The position numbers and the translations under genes were made by a program. The notes under the pieces were generated by a model. The model was not told the DNA's origin. It worked only from the letters and a program-made list of their open reading frames with translations, and ran no database searches. Positions 16,266 to 24,674 of a stretch of 32,398 nt of DNA are shown here, in pieces; the stretch's first letter is position 1; each line of letters opens with the position of its first letter. The stretch is from Balneolaceae bacterium (GTDB taxonomy: Bacteria > Bacteroidota > Rhodothermia > Balneolales > Balneolaceae), in NCBI GenBank assembly GCA_007134695.1, contig SLKI01000029.1:1-32398 (forward strand), read 5' to 3'.

Positions 16266-18725
16266 TTAGTCAAATTGTTTTAAAAAGGCTTTTTCTGACT
16301 CCTCTTTTCGTTTAATTTCTGCATTGGCGACCTGCCGGACCACCTGAAATACACTGTCCGGCACCACGGATATGGAGTCAATACTGCATTCGACCAGGAA
16401 AGCAGCGTAGCCGGGATCATCACTCGGAGCCTGACCGCAAAATCCAACCTTGATCCCCGCTTCATGGGCCCGTTCAATCACCTGTCGAATCGCCGTCTTA
16501 ACGGCGGGATCATTTTCATCAAACAGATGTGCCATCCGCCCCGAATCCCGGTCGACACCGAGCACCAGTTGTGTCAAATCGTTGGAACCGATCGAGAATC
16601 CATCGAAAAGTTTCGCAAATTCAGTTGCCAGTATATAGTTCGACGGAATTTCGCACATCATATAGATCTCCAGGCCTGATTCGCCGCGTTTCAGGCCATA
16701 ATCAGCCATGATATCAAGCACTTTGCCGGCCTCCTCGAGAGTGCGGCAGAAGGGAATCATCACAATCACATTATCGAGGCCAACCTGCTCACGCACTTTT
16801 TTGATCGCTTCGCACTCCAGCCGAAATCCCTCTTTGTAGTCATCACTGTAGTAGCGTGAAGCTCCTCTCCAGCCGATCATCGGGTTCTCTTCCCGGGGTT
16901 CGAAGTTACTGCCGCCCACCAGTCCTGCATATTCGTTGGTTTTAAAATCACTCGTCCGAACAATCACCGGCTTCGGGTACTGAGATGCAGCAATTTTCGA
17001 AATACCGCTGGCCAGCCGATCAACAAAGTATTGAGTCAAATCCCTGTACCCCTCCGTCAATCTTCGAATCAGCCGAAACTGGCTTTCTTCTTCCACTTTT
17101 TCCGGGTGAACCAGAGCCATCGGATGGATTTTTATATGATTACTGATGATAAACTCCATCCTTGCCAGTCCGACTCCATCGACGGGCAGCCGCCACCACT
17201 TGAAAGCCGATTCAGGAGTTGCAAGATTGAGCATCACATCGGTATCGGGTTCCGGCAGTTTTCCGAGATCGATCTCTTCGATCTTGTAACCGAGTTCGCC
17301 TTTATAGATTTTCCCCTGGTCTCCCTCTGCACTTGACAGGGTGATTGCCTCTCCCTCTTTCAATTTTTTAGTCGCATTCCCGGTCCCGACAACCGCGGGA
17401 ATGCCCAGTTCCCTGCTCACAATTGCCGCATGACAGGTTCTGCCGCCGAAATCGGTAACAATTCCGGCTGCGTTTTTCAGTGCCGGCACCCAGTCCGGTT
17501 CGGTCATTTCAGTGACCAGTATGGTATCTGAACCGATCCCCCTCAGGTCGGTGGTATCATGGACCAGTTTTACCTTACCGTTTACAATCGTACTGCCGAT
17601 ACTTATACCCGAAATCAGCAATTCGGGATCCGGCTCGGTAAGAGAATAGGATTTGAATATCCCGTTTTGCCGGTGAGCATGAACGGTTTCGGGCCTTGCC
17701 TGTACGATAAAAAGCTGCCGGGTCGCATCATCTTTGACCCATTCGATATCCATCGGTTTGCCGTAGTGCTTTTCAATAACAGTACCCCACCGGGCCAGCT
17801 TGAGAATTTCCTCATCTTGCAACACAAACGATTTTCTTTCGGAAAAACTGGTCGGAACATTTTCGGTATTGCCGTTTTCATCCGAAGTGTAGATCAGTTT
17901 GATCTCTTTTGAACCTTTTACTTTTTCGAGAATCGGCAACTGCGCCTTCTTTTTCAGACCCGGTTTGAAAACATAGAACTGATCTGGATTTACAGTACCC
18001 TTAACCACATTTTCTCCCAGACCCCATGATCCGTTGATGACGAGTGCATTTGGAAATCCCGTTTCAGTGTCGACGGTAAACATCACCCCGGCCGAACTGT
18101 GGTCAGCCCGGATCATCTTCTGAATTCCTACCGAGAGTGCCACTTTCAGATGGTCAAACCCCATCTTCTCCCGGTAGGCGATCGCCCGGTTGGTAAACAG
18201 AGAAGCATAGCAGTTTCTGCAGGCAGTCATCAGGTTGTCGACTCCGCGAACGTTTAAAAACGTCTCCTGCTGACCCGCAAAGCTGGCTGTTGGCAGATCC
18301 TCTGCCGTGGCACTGCTGCGAACTGCAACATCGATATTCGGTTCCTCATCCACACCGTTTGATTTGCCTTTGTATCTTCCGCTCAGCTCCAGATAGGCTT
18401 TTCGGATACATTCGGCCAGGGGGGTCGGTATGGCGGCTCTCAGAAACAACTGGCGAATACTTTGCCCCGCCTGATCCAGGCCGATCTTCCCCTTCTCCAG
18501 CAGCTCGAGCTGTTTCCGGATTGGACTCTCCAGCCTGTTCGACCTGATGAAAAACCAATAGGCTTCAGAAGTAGTAGCAAATCCATCGGGTATCCTCACT
18601 CCTTTCGGAGCCAAATGACGGATCATCTCACCAAGAGAGGCATTTTTTCCGCCAACTTCGGCAACATCCTCCATTCCCATCTCTGAGTACCAGAAGATAT
18701 AGGGATTTTTATTTTTCTCTTCCAT
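16266..18725 (-). CDS. ppsA: Phosphoenolpyruvate synthase
   Basis: The enzyme converts pyruvate and ATP to PEP, AMP and phosphate, feeding gluconeogenesis. The 819-residue chain has the N-terminal ATP-grasp-like domain (VGGKNASLGEMI, RSSATAEDLPTASFAGQQETFLN), the swivelling domain with phospho-acceptor His432 in GGRTCHAAIVSRE, and a PEP/pyruvate TIM barrel ending with Cys763 in GFCGQAPSDDP. E. coli PpsA has the equivalent His421 and Cys751. I chose ATG 18725 because GGAG lies six bases upstream; a GTG at 18728 adds one residue. It follows the SDR gene by about 120 bp and precedes archease by 28 bp. With PDH and Acs nearby, the locus manages both pyruvate directions. Confidence 0.95.
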   Translation of the reverse strand: MEEKNKNPYIFWYSEMGMEDVAEVGGKNASLGEMIRHLAPKGVRIPDGFATTSEAYWFFIRSNRLESPIRKQLELLEKGKIGLDQAGQSIRQLFLRAAIPTPLAECIRKAYLELSGRYKGKSNGVDEEPNIDVAVRSSATAEDLPTASFAGQQETFLNVRGVDNLMTACRNCYASLFTNRAIAYREKMGFDHLKVALSVGIQKMIRADHSSAGVMFTVDTETGFPNALVINGSWGLGENVVKGTVNPDQFYVFKPGLKKKAQLPILEKVKGSKEIKLIYTSDENGNTENVPTSFSERKSFVLQDEEILKLARWGTVIEKHYGKPMDIEWVKDDATRQLFIVQARPETVHAHRQNGIFKSYSLTEPDPELLISGISIGSTIVNGKVKLVHDTTDLRGIGSDTILVTEMTEPDWVPALKNAAGIVTDFGGRTCHAAIVSRELGIPAVVGTGNATKKLKEGEAITLSSAEGDQGKIYKGELGYKIEEIDLGKLPEPDTDVMLNLATPESAFKWWRLPVDGVGLARMEFIISNHIKIHPMALVHPEKVEEESQFRLIRRLTEGYRDLTQYFVDRLASGISKIAASQYPKPVIVRTSDFKTNEYAGLVGGSNFEPREENPMIGWRGASRYYSDDYKEGFRLECEAIKKVREQVGLDNVIVMIPFCRTLEEAGKVLDIMADYGLKRGESGLEIYMMCEIPSNYILATEFAKLFDGFSIGSNDLTQLVLGVDRDSGRMAHLFDENDPAVKTAIRQVIERAHEAGIKVGFCGQAPSDDPGYAAFLVECSIDSISVVPDSVFQVVRQVANAEIKRKEESEKAFLKQFD

Positions 18726-18798
18726 CACTCACTCCAATGAAATTCTAACTGCCTGACATCTACTGAAACATTATACAGTTGATCTCACCGGCCGACCT

Positions 18799-18840
18799 CC
18801 GGCAACCTCTGTGCACGTTCCGGCAGCCTCTGTGCACGTT
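18799..18840. repeat. 21-bp tandem duplication between SDR gene and ppsA
   Basis: Two adjacent 21-bp copies differ at one base (CCGGCAACCTCTGTGCACGTT and the same with CAGCC). Each includes the palindrome GTGCAC. The duplication lies 74-115 nt upstream of the ppsA ATG. Confidence 0.6.
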
Positions 18841-18847
18841 CCGACAT

Positions 18848-19603
18848 TCACCGGGATGTATACCCGCCGTCGACCATCAATGTATGTCCGGTCACAAAGG
18901 AGGCTTCGTCTGATGCGAGCCAGATGATCGCATCGGCTACCTCTTTCGGTTCTCCCAGCCTGCCGATCGGGTGCAAGTCGACCAGGCCCTGCTTCGCTTC
19001 TGGATCGGATAACAGCCCTGCATCCTCCAGCATCGGAGTCACGATAAACGCCGGAGCTACTGCATTAACCCGTACACCTTTAGCCGAATACTCCAAAGCT
19101 GCCGTACGGGTTAATCCGATCAGTCCATGTTTGGCCGCCACATAGGCGGGAGCGTTGGCAAATCCGACTTTACCCAAAATCGAGGTGATATTGACGATCG
19201 AGCCGCCGTCATTTTTTAACATCACCGGAATCTGGTTTTTCATGCACAACCACTGTCCTTTCAGGTTGATATTAAGTACACGATCCCACCCCTCCTCAGT
19301 ATAATCTGCCGTAGGTGCAAGATCACCGCCGATGCCGGCGTTATTGACTGCAACATCAAGCCTGGAATATTTCTTCATCGTCTCCTCAACCATGCCACTT
19401 ACTTCGCCGGCCGACGAAACATCAGCAGGAAGACTCATCACCTCTCCTCCTTCGTCGGATATCAGTTTTTCCGTCTCGGCCAGCCGCTCCTTATCCACGT
19501 CACTGATTACAACTGACGCCCCTTTTTTTGCCAACTCAACCGCAGTTGAACGTCCGATTCCCGATGCTGCACCCGTCACCATTGCCACTTTTCCGTTAAA
19601 CAT
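18848..19603 (-). CDS. SDR family NAD(P)-dependent oxidoreductase
   Basis: This 251-residue classical short-chain dehydrogenase has the cofactor loop TGAASGIG (10-17), NNAG (87-90), Asn112, and catalytic Ser141, Tyr154 and Lys158 in YVAAK. Asp in VVISDVD at the end of strand 2 favours NAD over NADP. It resembles glucose-1-dehydrogenase/FabG-type SDRs, so the substrate cannot be named. I chose ATG 19603 because AAGGACT precedes it and the canonical N-terminus starts there; the longer frame to 19669 adds Lys-rich non-family sequence. It sits between hsp20 (178 bp upstream) and ppsA. Confidence 0.88.
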   Translation of the reverse strand: MFNGKVAMVTGAASGIGRSTAVELAKKGASVVISDVDKERLAETEKLISDEGGEVMSLPADVSSAGEVSGMVEETMKKYSRLDVAVNNAGIGGDLAPTADYTEEGWDRVLNINLKGQWLCMKNQIPVMLKNDGGSIVNITSILGKVGFANAPAYVAAKHGLIGLTRTAALEYSAKGVRVNAVAPAFIVTPMLEDAGLLSDPEAKQGLVDLHPIGRLGEPKEVADAIIWLASDEASFVTGHTLMVDGGYTSR

Positions 19604-19692
19604 AATGAGTCCTTTTTTCCTTTTTTTAATGTTCTGCTTTTTTAAAAAAATAACCGTACTGCCCGCCAATCAAATATTCTTTTCAAAACTCT

Positions 19693-19740
19693 AACCCGTC
19701 TGCATCACAATTTATTAACCCATCTGCGTCACTATTCAAA
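19693..19740. repeat. 24-bp imperfect tandem repeat between hsp20 and SDR gene
   Basis: Two adjacent 24-bp units begin AACCCGTCTGCATCACAATT and AACCCATCTGCGTCACTATT. They lie 90-137 nt upstream of the SDR start. No function can be assigned. Confidence 0.5.
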
Positions 19741-19781
19741 ATTGTACCGGAAGTTTCGTGCTCCCGGCACTTTGTGGTTGA

Positions 19782-20240
19782 TCAACTCACTTTTATCGAC
19801 TTGGGTTTGACGGTTTCCGCTTTCGGTATGTTGACTTTCAGCACACCATCTTTGAAGGTGGCTTCAATCTCGTCCTCGCGGACTGCATCCGGAAGCAAGA
19901 AAGTTCGATAAAAGCTGCCTTCGTATCTCTCTCGACGAATAAAGTCTTTCTTTTCTTCCTTCTCTTCCCGATGACGCTCTCCGGATATTGAGATCCGCCC
20001 TTCCTGGTAATTTACTTTGATGTCGTTCTTTCCAAATCCGGGCAGATCAACGCGAATCATATACTCATTTTCATCTTCAGATATATCGGCACTCGGAGAC
20101 CAGGTGTCCGCCACCCTTCTGCCATCAAGTGTTTGCCAGGATATCGGAATCAGATCATCGAATATTTGATCCATCTCTCGTCTCAGTGTGTCTATCGCAC
20201 TGGTTTCTCTTGGAGCTTTTGTGAGTTTCATAACTTTCAC
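19782..20240 (-). CDS. Hsp20 / alpha-crystallin family small heat-shock protein
   Basis: This 152-residue ATP-independent holdase keeps unfolding proteins soluble. The alpha-crystallin domain covers about residues 45-140, starting at WSPSADISEDENEYMIRVDLPG and ending with the DGVLKVNIPK signature. A short N-terminal arm has the usual LRREMDQIFDDL helix. AGAGGTG precedes ATG 20240. The leader holds two adjacent hairpins (20307-20351), and a palindromic candidate operator is centred 183 nt upstream of the ATG (20415-20431). This is the first gene of the long co-directional stress run, directly after the two-component genes. M. tuberculosis HspX is the hallmark DosR target. Confidence 0.93.
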   Translation of the reverse strand: MKVMKLTKAPRETSAIDTLRREMDQIFDDLIPISWQTLDGRRVADTWSPSADISEDENEYMIRVDLPGFGKNDIKVNYQEGRISISGERHREEKEEKKDFIRRERYEGSFYRTFLLPDAVREDEIEATFKDGVLKVNIPKAETVKPKSIKVS

Positions 20241-20306
20241 CTCTTAATGTTTGCTGATTGATCTTACAGTTTGCATTAGATAAAGCAACCTCTTATACCC
20301 TGATGC

Positions 20307-20351
20307 GGGCGTTTGAGGGGTCGCCCAATCGTTCGAAAGCAAGTAACGATT
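20307..20351 (-). other. Two adjacent stem-loops in the hsp20 leader
   Basis: GGGCG pairs with CGCCC across 10 nt (20307-20326). Immediately beside it AATCGTT pairs with AACGATT across 11 nt (20327-20351). They sit 67-111 nt upstream of the hsp20 ATG. They could be a leader element or thermosensor; a CCCCTC in the first loop could pair partly with the GAGGTG ribosome site. Function is inference. Confidence 0.4.
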
Positions 20352-20414
20352 TGATCAGCTTTTGATATGCAGTATGCAGTATATAAGCCGTGTAATCGAA
20401 ATCATACAGGCAGG

Positions 20415-20431
20415 ATAGGGGAAAACCTTAC
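20415..20431. promoter_or_regulatory. Candidate 17-bp operator upstream of hsp20
   Basis: ATAGGGGAAAACCTTAC lies between the response-regulator stop and hsp20. It follows the motif seen at 2271, 10054 and 23703 (about RTARKGRAWWMCMYTAC). The centre is 183 nt from the hsp20 ATG, the same distance as the 2271 site from its usp ATG. Confidence 0.45.
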
Positions 20432-20479
20432 AACAAGCCCGGCCATGCGGCCCCGGCCCGGGATTTCGGCAGGTATCCA

Positions 20480-21160
20480 TCATTCATCATTTTCTCCGCC
20501 TGACCACTCATTTTCAACCCATTTAACCGCATGAAACATCATTTCGTTGGAGTTCTTGAAAGCCAGTTTCTCCTTGATTCTCCACCTGTAAGTCTCAACA
20601 GTTTTTGGGGCCAGGTGAAGCTGTTTGGCAATATCGCTGCTGCTTTTTCCTTTCCCAATCAGTTCAAAAACTTCAAGTTCGCGGTCGCTCAGAAGATCTA
20701 TCGGTGAATCGGACGGGTCTTTTTTACCTTTAACTGCGTTCATCAGTAATTTTTCATTCACATCTTCACTGATAAAAATTCCCCCGTTCAATACCCGTTT
20801 GACCGCTTTCAGAAGCACGTCACTGGATTCAAATTTCATAACATATCCTTTGGCTCCCGCACGCAGCGTTCGCTCCGCATAGAGCGACTCATCGTGCCTG
20901 GAAACGACCAGGATCTTCTGATCAGAGTTTTGGAAATGGATATTCTTGACCAGTTCAATTCCGTTCATTCCAGGTAGCGAAACATCCACAATGATCAGAT
21001 CGAAATCATTATCATCATAGACTTTCAATGCTTCTTCGGCACTTTCCACCTGTAAAACCACCTCATACCCCGGTTCCGATTCAAGTGTGTTCGCCAAACC
21101 TTTTCGCATCATCGGATGATCATCAACAATCAGCATCCGCTTGTTAAATGAGTGGCCCAT
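20480..21160 (-). CDS. NarL/FixJ-family response regulator (LuxR HTH)
   Basis: This 226-residue transcription regulator is phosphorylated by its partner kinase. The receiver domain (about 8-125) has the acidic pair in LIVDDHP, phospho-acceptor Asp59 in LIIVDVSLPGMNG, Ser87 and Lys104. The LuxR-type HTH (about 155-212) begins LLSDRELEVFELIGKGKSSSDIA and ends KTVETYRWRIKEKL. I chose ATG 21160 because CAGGTGA precedes it; a GTG at 21184 would add eight residues. The gene follows the histidine kinase with only about 25 bp between stop and start. It is the best candidate for binding the palindromes in this window, though that is inference. Confidence 0.94.
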   Translation of the reverse strand: MGHSFNKRMLIVDDHPMMRKGLANTLESEPGYEVVLQVESAEEALKVYDDNDFDLIIVDVSLPGMNGIELVKNIHFQNSDQKILVVSRHDESLYAERTLRAGAKGYVMKFESSDVLLKAVKRVLNGGIFISEDVNEKLLMNAVKGKKDPSDSPIDLLSDRELEVFELIGKGKSSSDIAKQLHLAPKTVETYRWRIKEKLAFKNSNEMMFHAVKWVENEWSGGENDE

Positions 21161-21186
21161 CTTATTCACCTGTGATTTTATCACTT

Positions 21187-23556
21187 CTATTGTGTAAACT
21201 GTTGAAAGTTATTGGGAACGATACATCGAATCTGGGTCTGTTGCTCCTCGGTACGAGCAATCTCGAGCACTCCCCCCATACTGGCCGCCCGGTGCTTCAT
21301 AATTTGAATTCCCATTCCTCTCTCTTCGGTGATCTCCGGGTCAAAACCGAACCCATCATCATTCACAACCAGAGAAGTATGTTCCCGGTTACTCGAAAGC
21401 CTAACCTGTATGGCCGAGGCGCTCCCATGCTTAACGGCATTGTTGACAGATTCCTGGACAATCCGGTAAAGATGCAGTGCCATCGTATGATTCTTAACCT
21501 CAACATTACCGTTTTCAATATATATACAATCAATACCCGTCAGTTTTTCGGTTCTGCCACACAGATTTTTAAGTGCAACCGACAAACCCTTCTTTTCGAT
21601 ATCTACCTGGACCATTCCTCTGGAGAGTGTTCTTGCAAATTCGTCGGTCTCCTTCAACATCTCGGCGATCTCTTTCACTTCATCCGCTCCCGGAACGCCG
21701 TTCGCATTCAGCTTGCGGGCAAGACTCTCCGCCATCATCCGGATACCGGTCAACGCCTGCCCCAGCCCGTCATGGAGTTCACGGCCAATCTTTCTCCGCT
21801 CCTCGTTACCCACCTCAAGAATTCGTCGCTCCAATTCACGGCGTTGTGATAGATCCCTGATAATACCGGCAAAAATACGGTTGTCTCCCCAGCGTACTTC
21901 GCTGATCGTCAGAGTGATTGGAAAAACCGTACCATCCTTTTTCAGGCCCTGGGCTTCCCGCTCGCTTCCTATGATCCTCTTTTCCCCCGTAAACAGATAC
22001 CGCTGCATATACTCGTCATGATTTTCATTGTAGGGAAAGGGCATCAGCATCTTTACATTTCTGCCCCTCACCTCCTCCTCTTCATATCCGAAAATCTGGC
22101 AGGCTCCTTTATTGAACGAAAGTATGCTCCCCTCTTCGTCGATAGTGATAATTGCGTCCGGACTTGTTTCCAGTATCGCCTGGGACCGTGCCCGCGCTTC
22201 TTCAAGGCTGGCATTGAGCTGCTCGAGCTCCTTGTGCCGGTTTAGCAATGCCTGGTTCTGATTTCTGGTCTCATCAAGCAATGCACGAATTTTCTGGCTG
22301 CTCTCACGCAGATTCACCGTCATTCTCTTGAGGGCTTTACCCAGTTCGTCGTGCGCACTGACCGGCTCGATCTTGAGATCGTAATTTCCAGAAGCAAGGG
22401 TGATCGCCTGATCGATTATTTTTTTTAAATAATCGATCGAACTGTTGGCGCTGTTGGCAAGCATGCCAAGTTCATCCTCCCTTTCGACAAGTACCGGACC
22501 CTTCAATTCACCCCGGCTGATGGAGTGGAAAGCATCCACAAGCTTATTCATCGGGCCGGAGATGGAAGCCGATGCATAGAATGCAATCAGAATGGTCATT
22601 ACAAGCAGCCCGAGGGCAAAAACCAGAATTTGATTCCTGAACTCGACAATGGGGGTGTAAATTTCTGCTGTATCGATCTTGCCAACGATCCCCCAACTCA
22701 CGCCCGGTACCGGCCGCCAGACGGCAAGAACCTCTTCTCCGCGATAGTCAAGCAGGATTCCCGAACCTCTCTCACCTAATGCTGCTTCTTTGGCCGGTAA
22801 AGGAAGTTCTCTCAGGTCGGCGTCACCCATCAACTGGTCGGCATATTTCAGATCATTGATAAAACTGATCCTCCCGGAGTTTTCCTCTTCCAGATAGCTG
22901 ATCAGAATTTCTCCAGTCTCCCCCAATCCAGCCGGATTCCGGCTAATCTCATTGAGAATTACAGGGTTGATTTTGAATATTACAACACCGGTAAACCTGT
23001 TCTCCTCCAGATTTCGAATCTCATGCAGAACCATCAGATAGTCTCTCTCCATCAATGGGTCAAAACCGTATCCGACAAAAACCCCTCCCTTTTCCTGCAT
23101 CTTCTCAAGATATCGATCCGGCATCCTCTTGCCGATCAGCTCCGGATTGGTATTGGCAATAATCGTCCCCTCCGGATCCCACACCCCTATCACGTCGACC
23201 GATATATTATTCCAGCCGGCCGACAACTCGGTACTCTGCCCGATCGAGCCCTGCAGAGTTCCATACATCGTTTCGAGTAGCTCTTGCACTTCTTCAACAA
23301 GGTCCGGGCTGTTATTGCCTCCTGGATCGAGCTGACGAATCAGAGAAATCCCTGCGATCTGCCGGGTTTGCTCCAGCCGCAATTCGGTGAGCATGGAGAT
23401 ATCGAAAAGCCTCGATTCTACGATCGATTCCAAAGACTCCAGGTTCTTTTGCTCAATGGTCGATTTGGCATTTTTATAGCTGAGCAATCCGAAGATCGAC
23501 AACGGCAGAAATGCCAGAACAGTGAACAAAAGCAATAATTTCCACTTGAAATTCAT
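21187..23556 (-). CDS. Sensor histidine kinase: Cache - HAMP - FixL-like PAS - HisKA_3
   Basis: This 789-residue inner-membrane kinase has a first membrane segment at about 7-26, a periplasmic Cache-type region (about 30-305), a second membrane segment (about 309-330), then HAMP and coiled coil. A PAS domain (about 458-570) closely follows FixL: NVKMLMPFPYNENHDEY, IIGSER and KDGTVFPITLTISE. His513 aligns with the haem-ligand His200 of Bradyrhizobium FixL and Arg533 with its Arg220, at the same 20-residue spacing. The HisKA_3 box has His595 in RELHDGLGQ. The ATPase has Asn705/706 and DDGFGFDP. Haem and O2 sensing are inferred. It is co-transcribed with the regulator and divergent from a usp gene. 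Confidence 0.92.
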   Translation of the reverse strand: MNFKWKLLLLFTVLAFLPLSIFGLLSYKNAKSTIEQKNLESLESIVESRLFDISMLTELRLEQTRQIAGISLIRQLDPGGNNSPDLVEEVQELLETMYGTLQGSIGQSTELSAGWNNISVDVIGVWDPEGTIIANTNPELIGKRMPDRYLEKMQEKGGVFVGYGFDPLMERDYLMVLHEIRNLEENRFTGVVIFKINPVILNEISRNPAGLGETGEILISYLEEENSGRISFINDLKYADQLMGDADLRELPLPAKEAALGERGSGILLDYRGEEVLAVWRPVPGVSWGIVGKIDTAEIYTPIVEFRNQILVFALGLLVMTILIAFYASASISGPMNKLVDAFHSISRGELKGPVLVEREDELGMLANSANSSIDYLKKIIDQAITLASGNYDLKIEPVSAHDELGKALKRMTVNLRESSQKIRALLDETRNQNQALLNRHKELEQLNASLEEARARSQAILETSPDAIITIDEEGSILSFNKGACQIFGYEEEEVRGRNVKMLMPFPYNENHDEYMQRYLFTGEKRIIGSEREAQGLKKDGTVFPITLTISEVRWGDNRIFAGIIRDLSQRRELERRILEVGNEERRKIGRELHDGLGQALTGIRMMAESLARKLNANGVPGADEVKEIAEMLKETDEFARTLSRGMVQVDIEKKGLSVALKNLCGRTEKLTGIDCIYIENGNVEVKNHTMALHLYRIVQESVNNAVKHGSASAIQVRLSSNREHTSLVVNDDGFGFDPEITEERGMGIQIMKHRAASMGGVLEIARTEEQQTQIRCIVPNNFQQFTQ

Positions 23557-23702
23557 CTCGGATAAGTGTATTGAATACCCGTCATACCATCATACCGTAC
23601 TTCCGCAAGCTTGCTATCTCATAAAAAAAGTACATATACTGAATAAAATCTAAATGTGTATAAAACCTCAATTTAATCTAATCTTGCTTCCATCGGCAGA
23701 GT

Positions 23703-23719
23703 ATAGGTATTTTCCTTTC
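23703..23719. promoter_or_regulatory. Candidate operator, kinase / usp intergenic region
   Basis: ATAGGTATTTTCCTTTC resembles the 17-bp motif at 2271, 10054 and 20415 but departs from it at several positions, including inner bases and one outer-arm base. Its centre is 112 nt upstream of the usp ATG at 23823 and 155 nt upstream of the kinase ATG. If real it would give autoregulation of the two-component system. Confidence 0.35.
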
Positions 23720-23822
23720 TATGTCGTCAGGATTTTCCCCGCGTACCGGATCAGACACTCATCTACAATCAGGTATAACCGGGAGAGCTATCATTTAGTA
23801 AATATTCAACAACATTACCGGG

Positions 23823-24674
23823 ATGAAAAATTCAAATTTTATAAAACAAATTTTACTGCCGACCGATTTTTCCAGCCACTCGACTTGTGCCTATCAATTC
23901 GCTCTGGAGCTGGCACAAAAATCAGGAGCTGGACTGACACTCCTCCATGTAATAGAACCTCCTTACAATTTTGCATCGGAGCTTGAAGAAACCCGCGAAG
24001 TTCTAAAAAAGTTCAGCCTGTCACGCCTAAAAGAGCTCAAGGAGTCAAAGTCGGGGATCGACCTCGACAAAATTGAGATCGACACCCGGGTACGAACCGG
24101 AATGACCGTGCCAACTGTTCTCGAGCAGATTCGAAAAACCGGGGCCGATCTGGTTGTCATGGGAAGCAAGGGAGCCACAGGATTGAAAAAAGTGCTTTTC
24201 GGAAGTATCGCAACCGATATAATGGAAAAAGCACCGATTCCGGTATTGACCGTCCCCGACTCAGAGTCTCCTCCAAAAATTAAAAAACTGCTATTTACCA
24301 CCGACTTCAGAAAAGGAGATCTGGATAATCTGAAATGGCTTTTTGAGCTCGCCGGCCACTATAAAGCAGGTGTTCATGCACTACATGTTACGCGGGCTCT
24401 TGATTTCGAAACGGAGATACGTTATCGAGGTTTTGAAGACTACATTCGTGATCACAACGCGTTAGAAAAGCTTAAATTTGATCTGGTAGAAAATGACCGG
24501 CTTACTGATGGAATCGCCGGTTTTCTGAATAAGAACCCGGTCTCGATCATAGCAATCAATCGCTACTACAAGAGTCTGTACCAGGCGTTACTGAAGAAAG
24601 ATCATACCAGGGAAATCATCGATCATTTCCGGATGCCGATTATTGTTCTTCCCGGATCAGTAACAGCAACTTGA
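23823..24674 (+). CDS. Tandem universal stress protein with intact ATP motif
   Basis: This 283-residue protein has two USP domains (about 1-145 and 152-283). The first begins QILLPTDFSSHSTCAYQFALELA and has a perfect G-2X-G-9X-G-S loop, GSKGATGLKKVLFGS, so ATP binding is expected. The second (KKLLFTTDFRKGDLDNLKWLF) has lost the loop. The gene is divergent from the histidine kinase, as the usp Rv3134c is linked to devR-devS in M. tuberculosis, although there the three are co-directional. Its stop codon lies in a 22-bp palindrome shared with the convergent peptidase gene. Confidence 0.92.
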   Translation: MKNSNFIKQILLPTDFSSHSTCAYQFALELAQKSGAGLTLLHVIEPPYNFASELEETREVLKKFSLSRLKELKESKSGIDLDKIEIDTRVRTGMTVPTVLEQIRKTGADLVVMGSKGATGLKKVLFGSIATDIMEKAPIPVLTVPDSESPPKIKKLLFTTDFRKGDLDNLKWLFELAGHYKAGVHALHVTRALDFETEIRYRGFEDYIRDHNALEKLKFDLVENDRLTDGIAGFLNKNPVSIIAINRYYKSLYQALLKKDHTREIIDHFRMPIIVLPGSVTAT

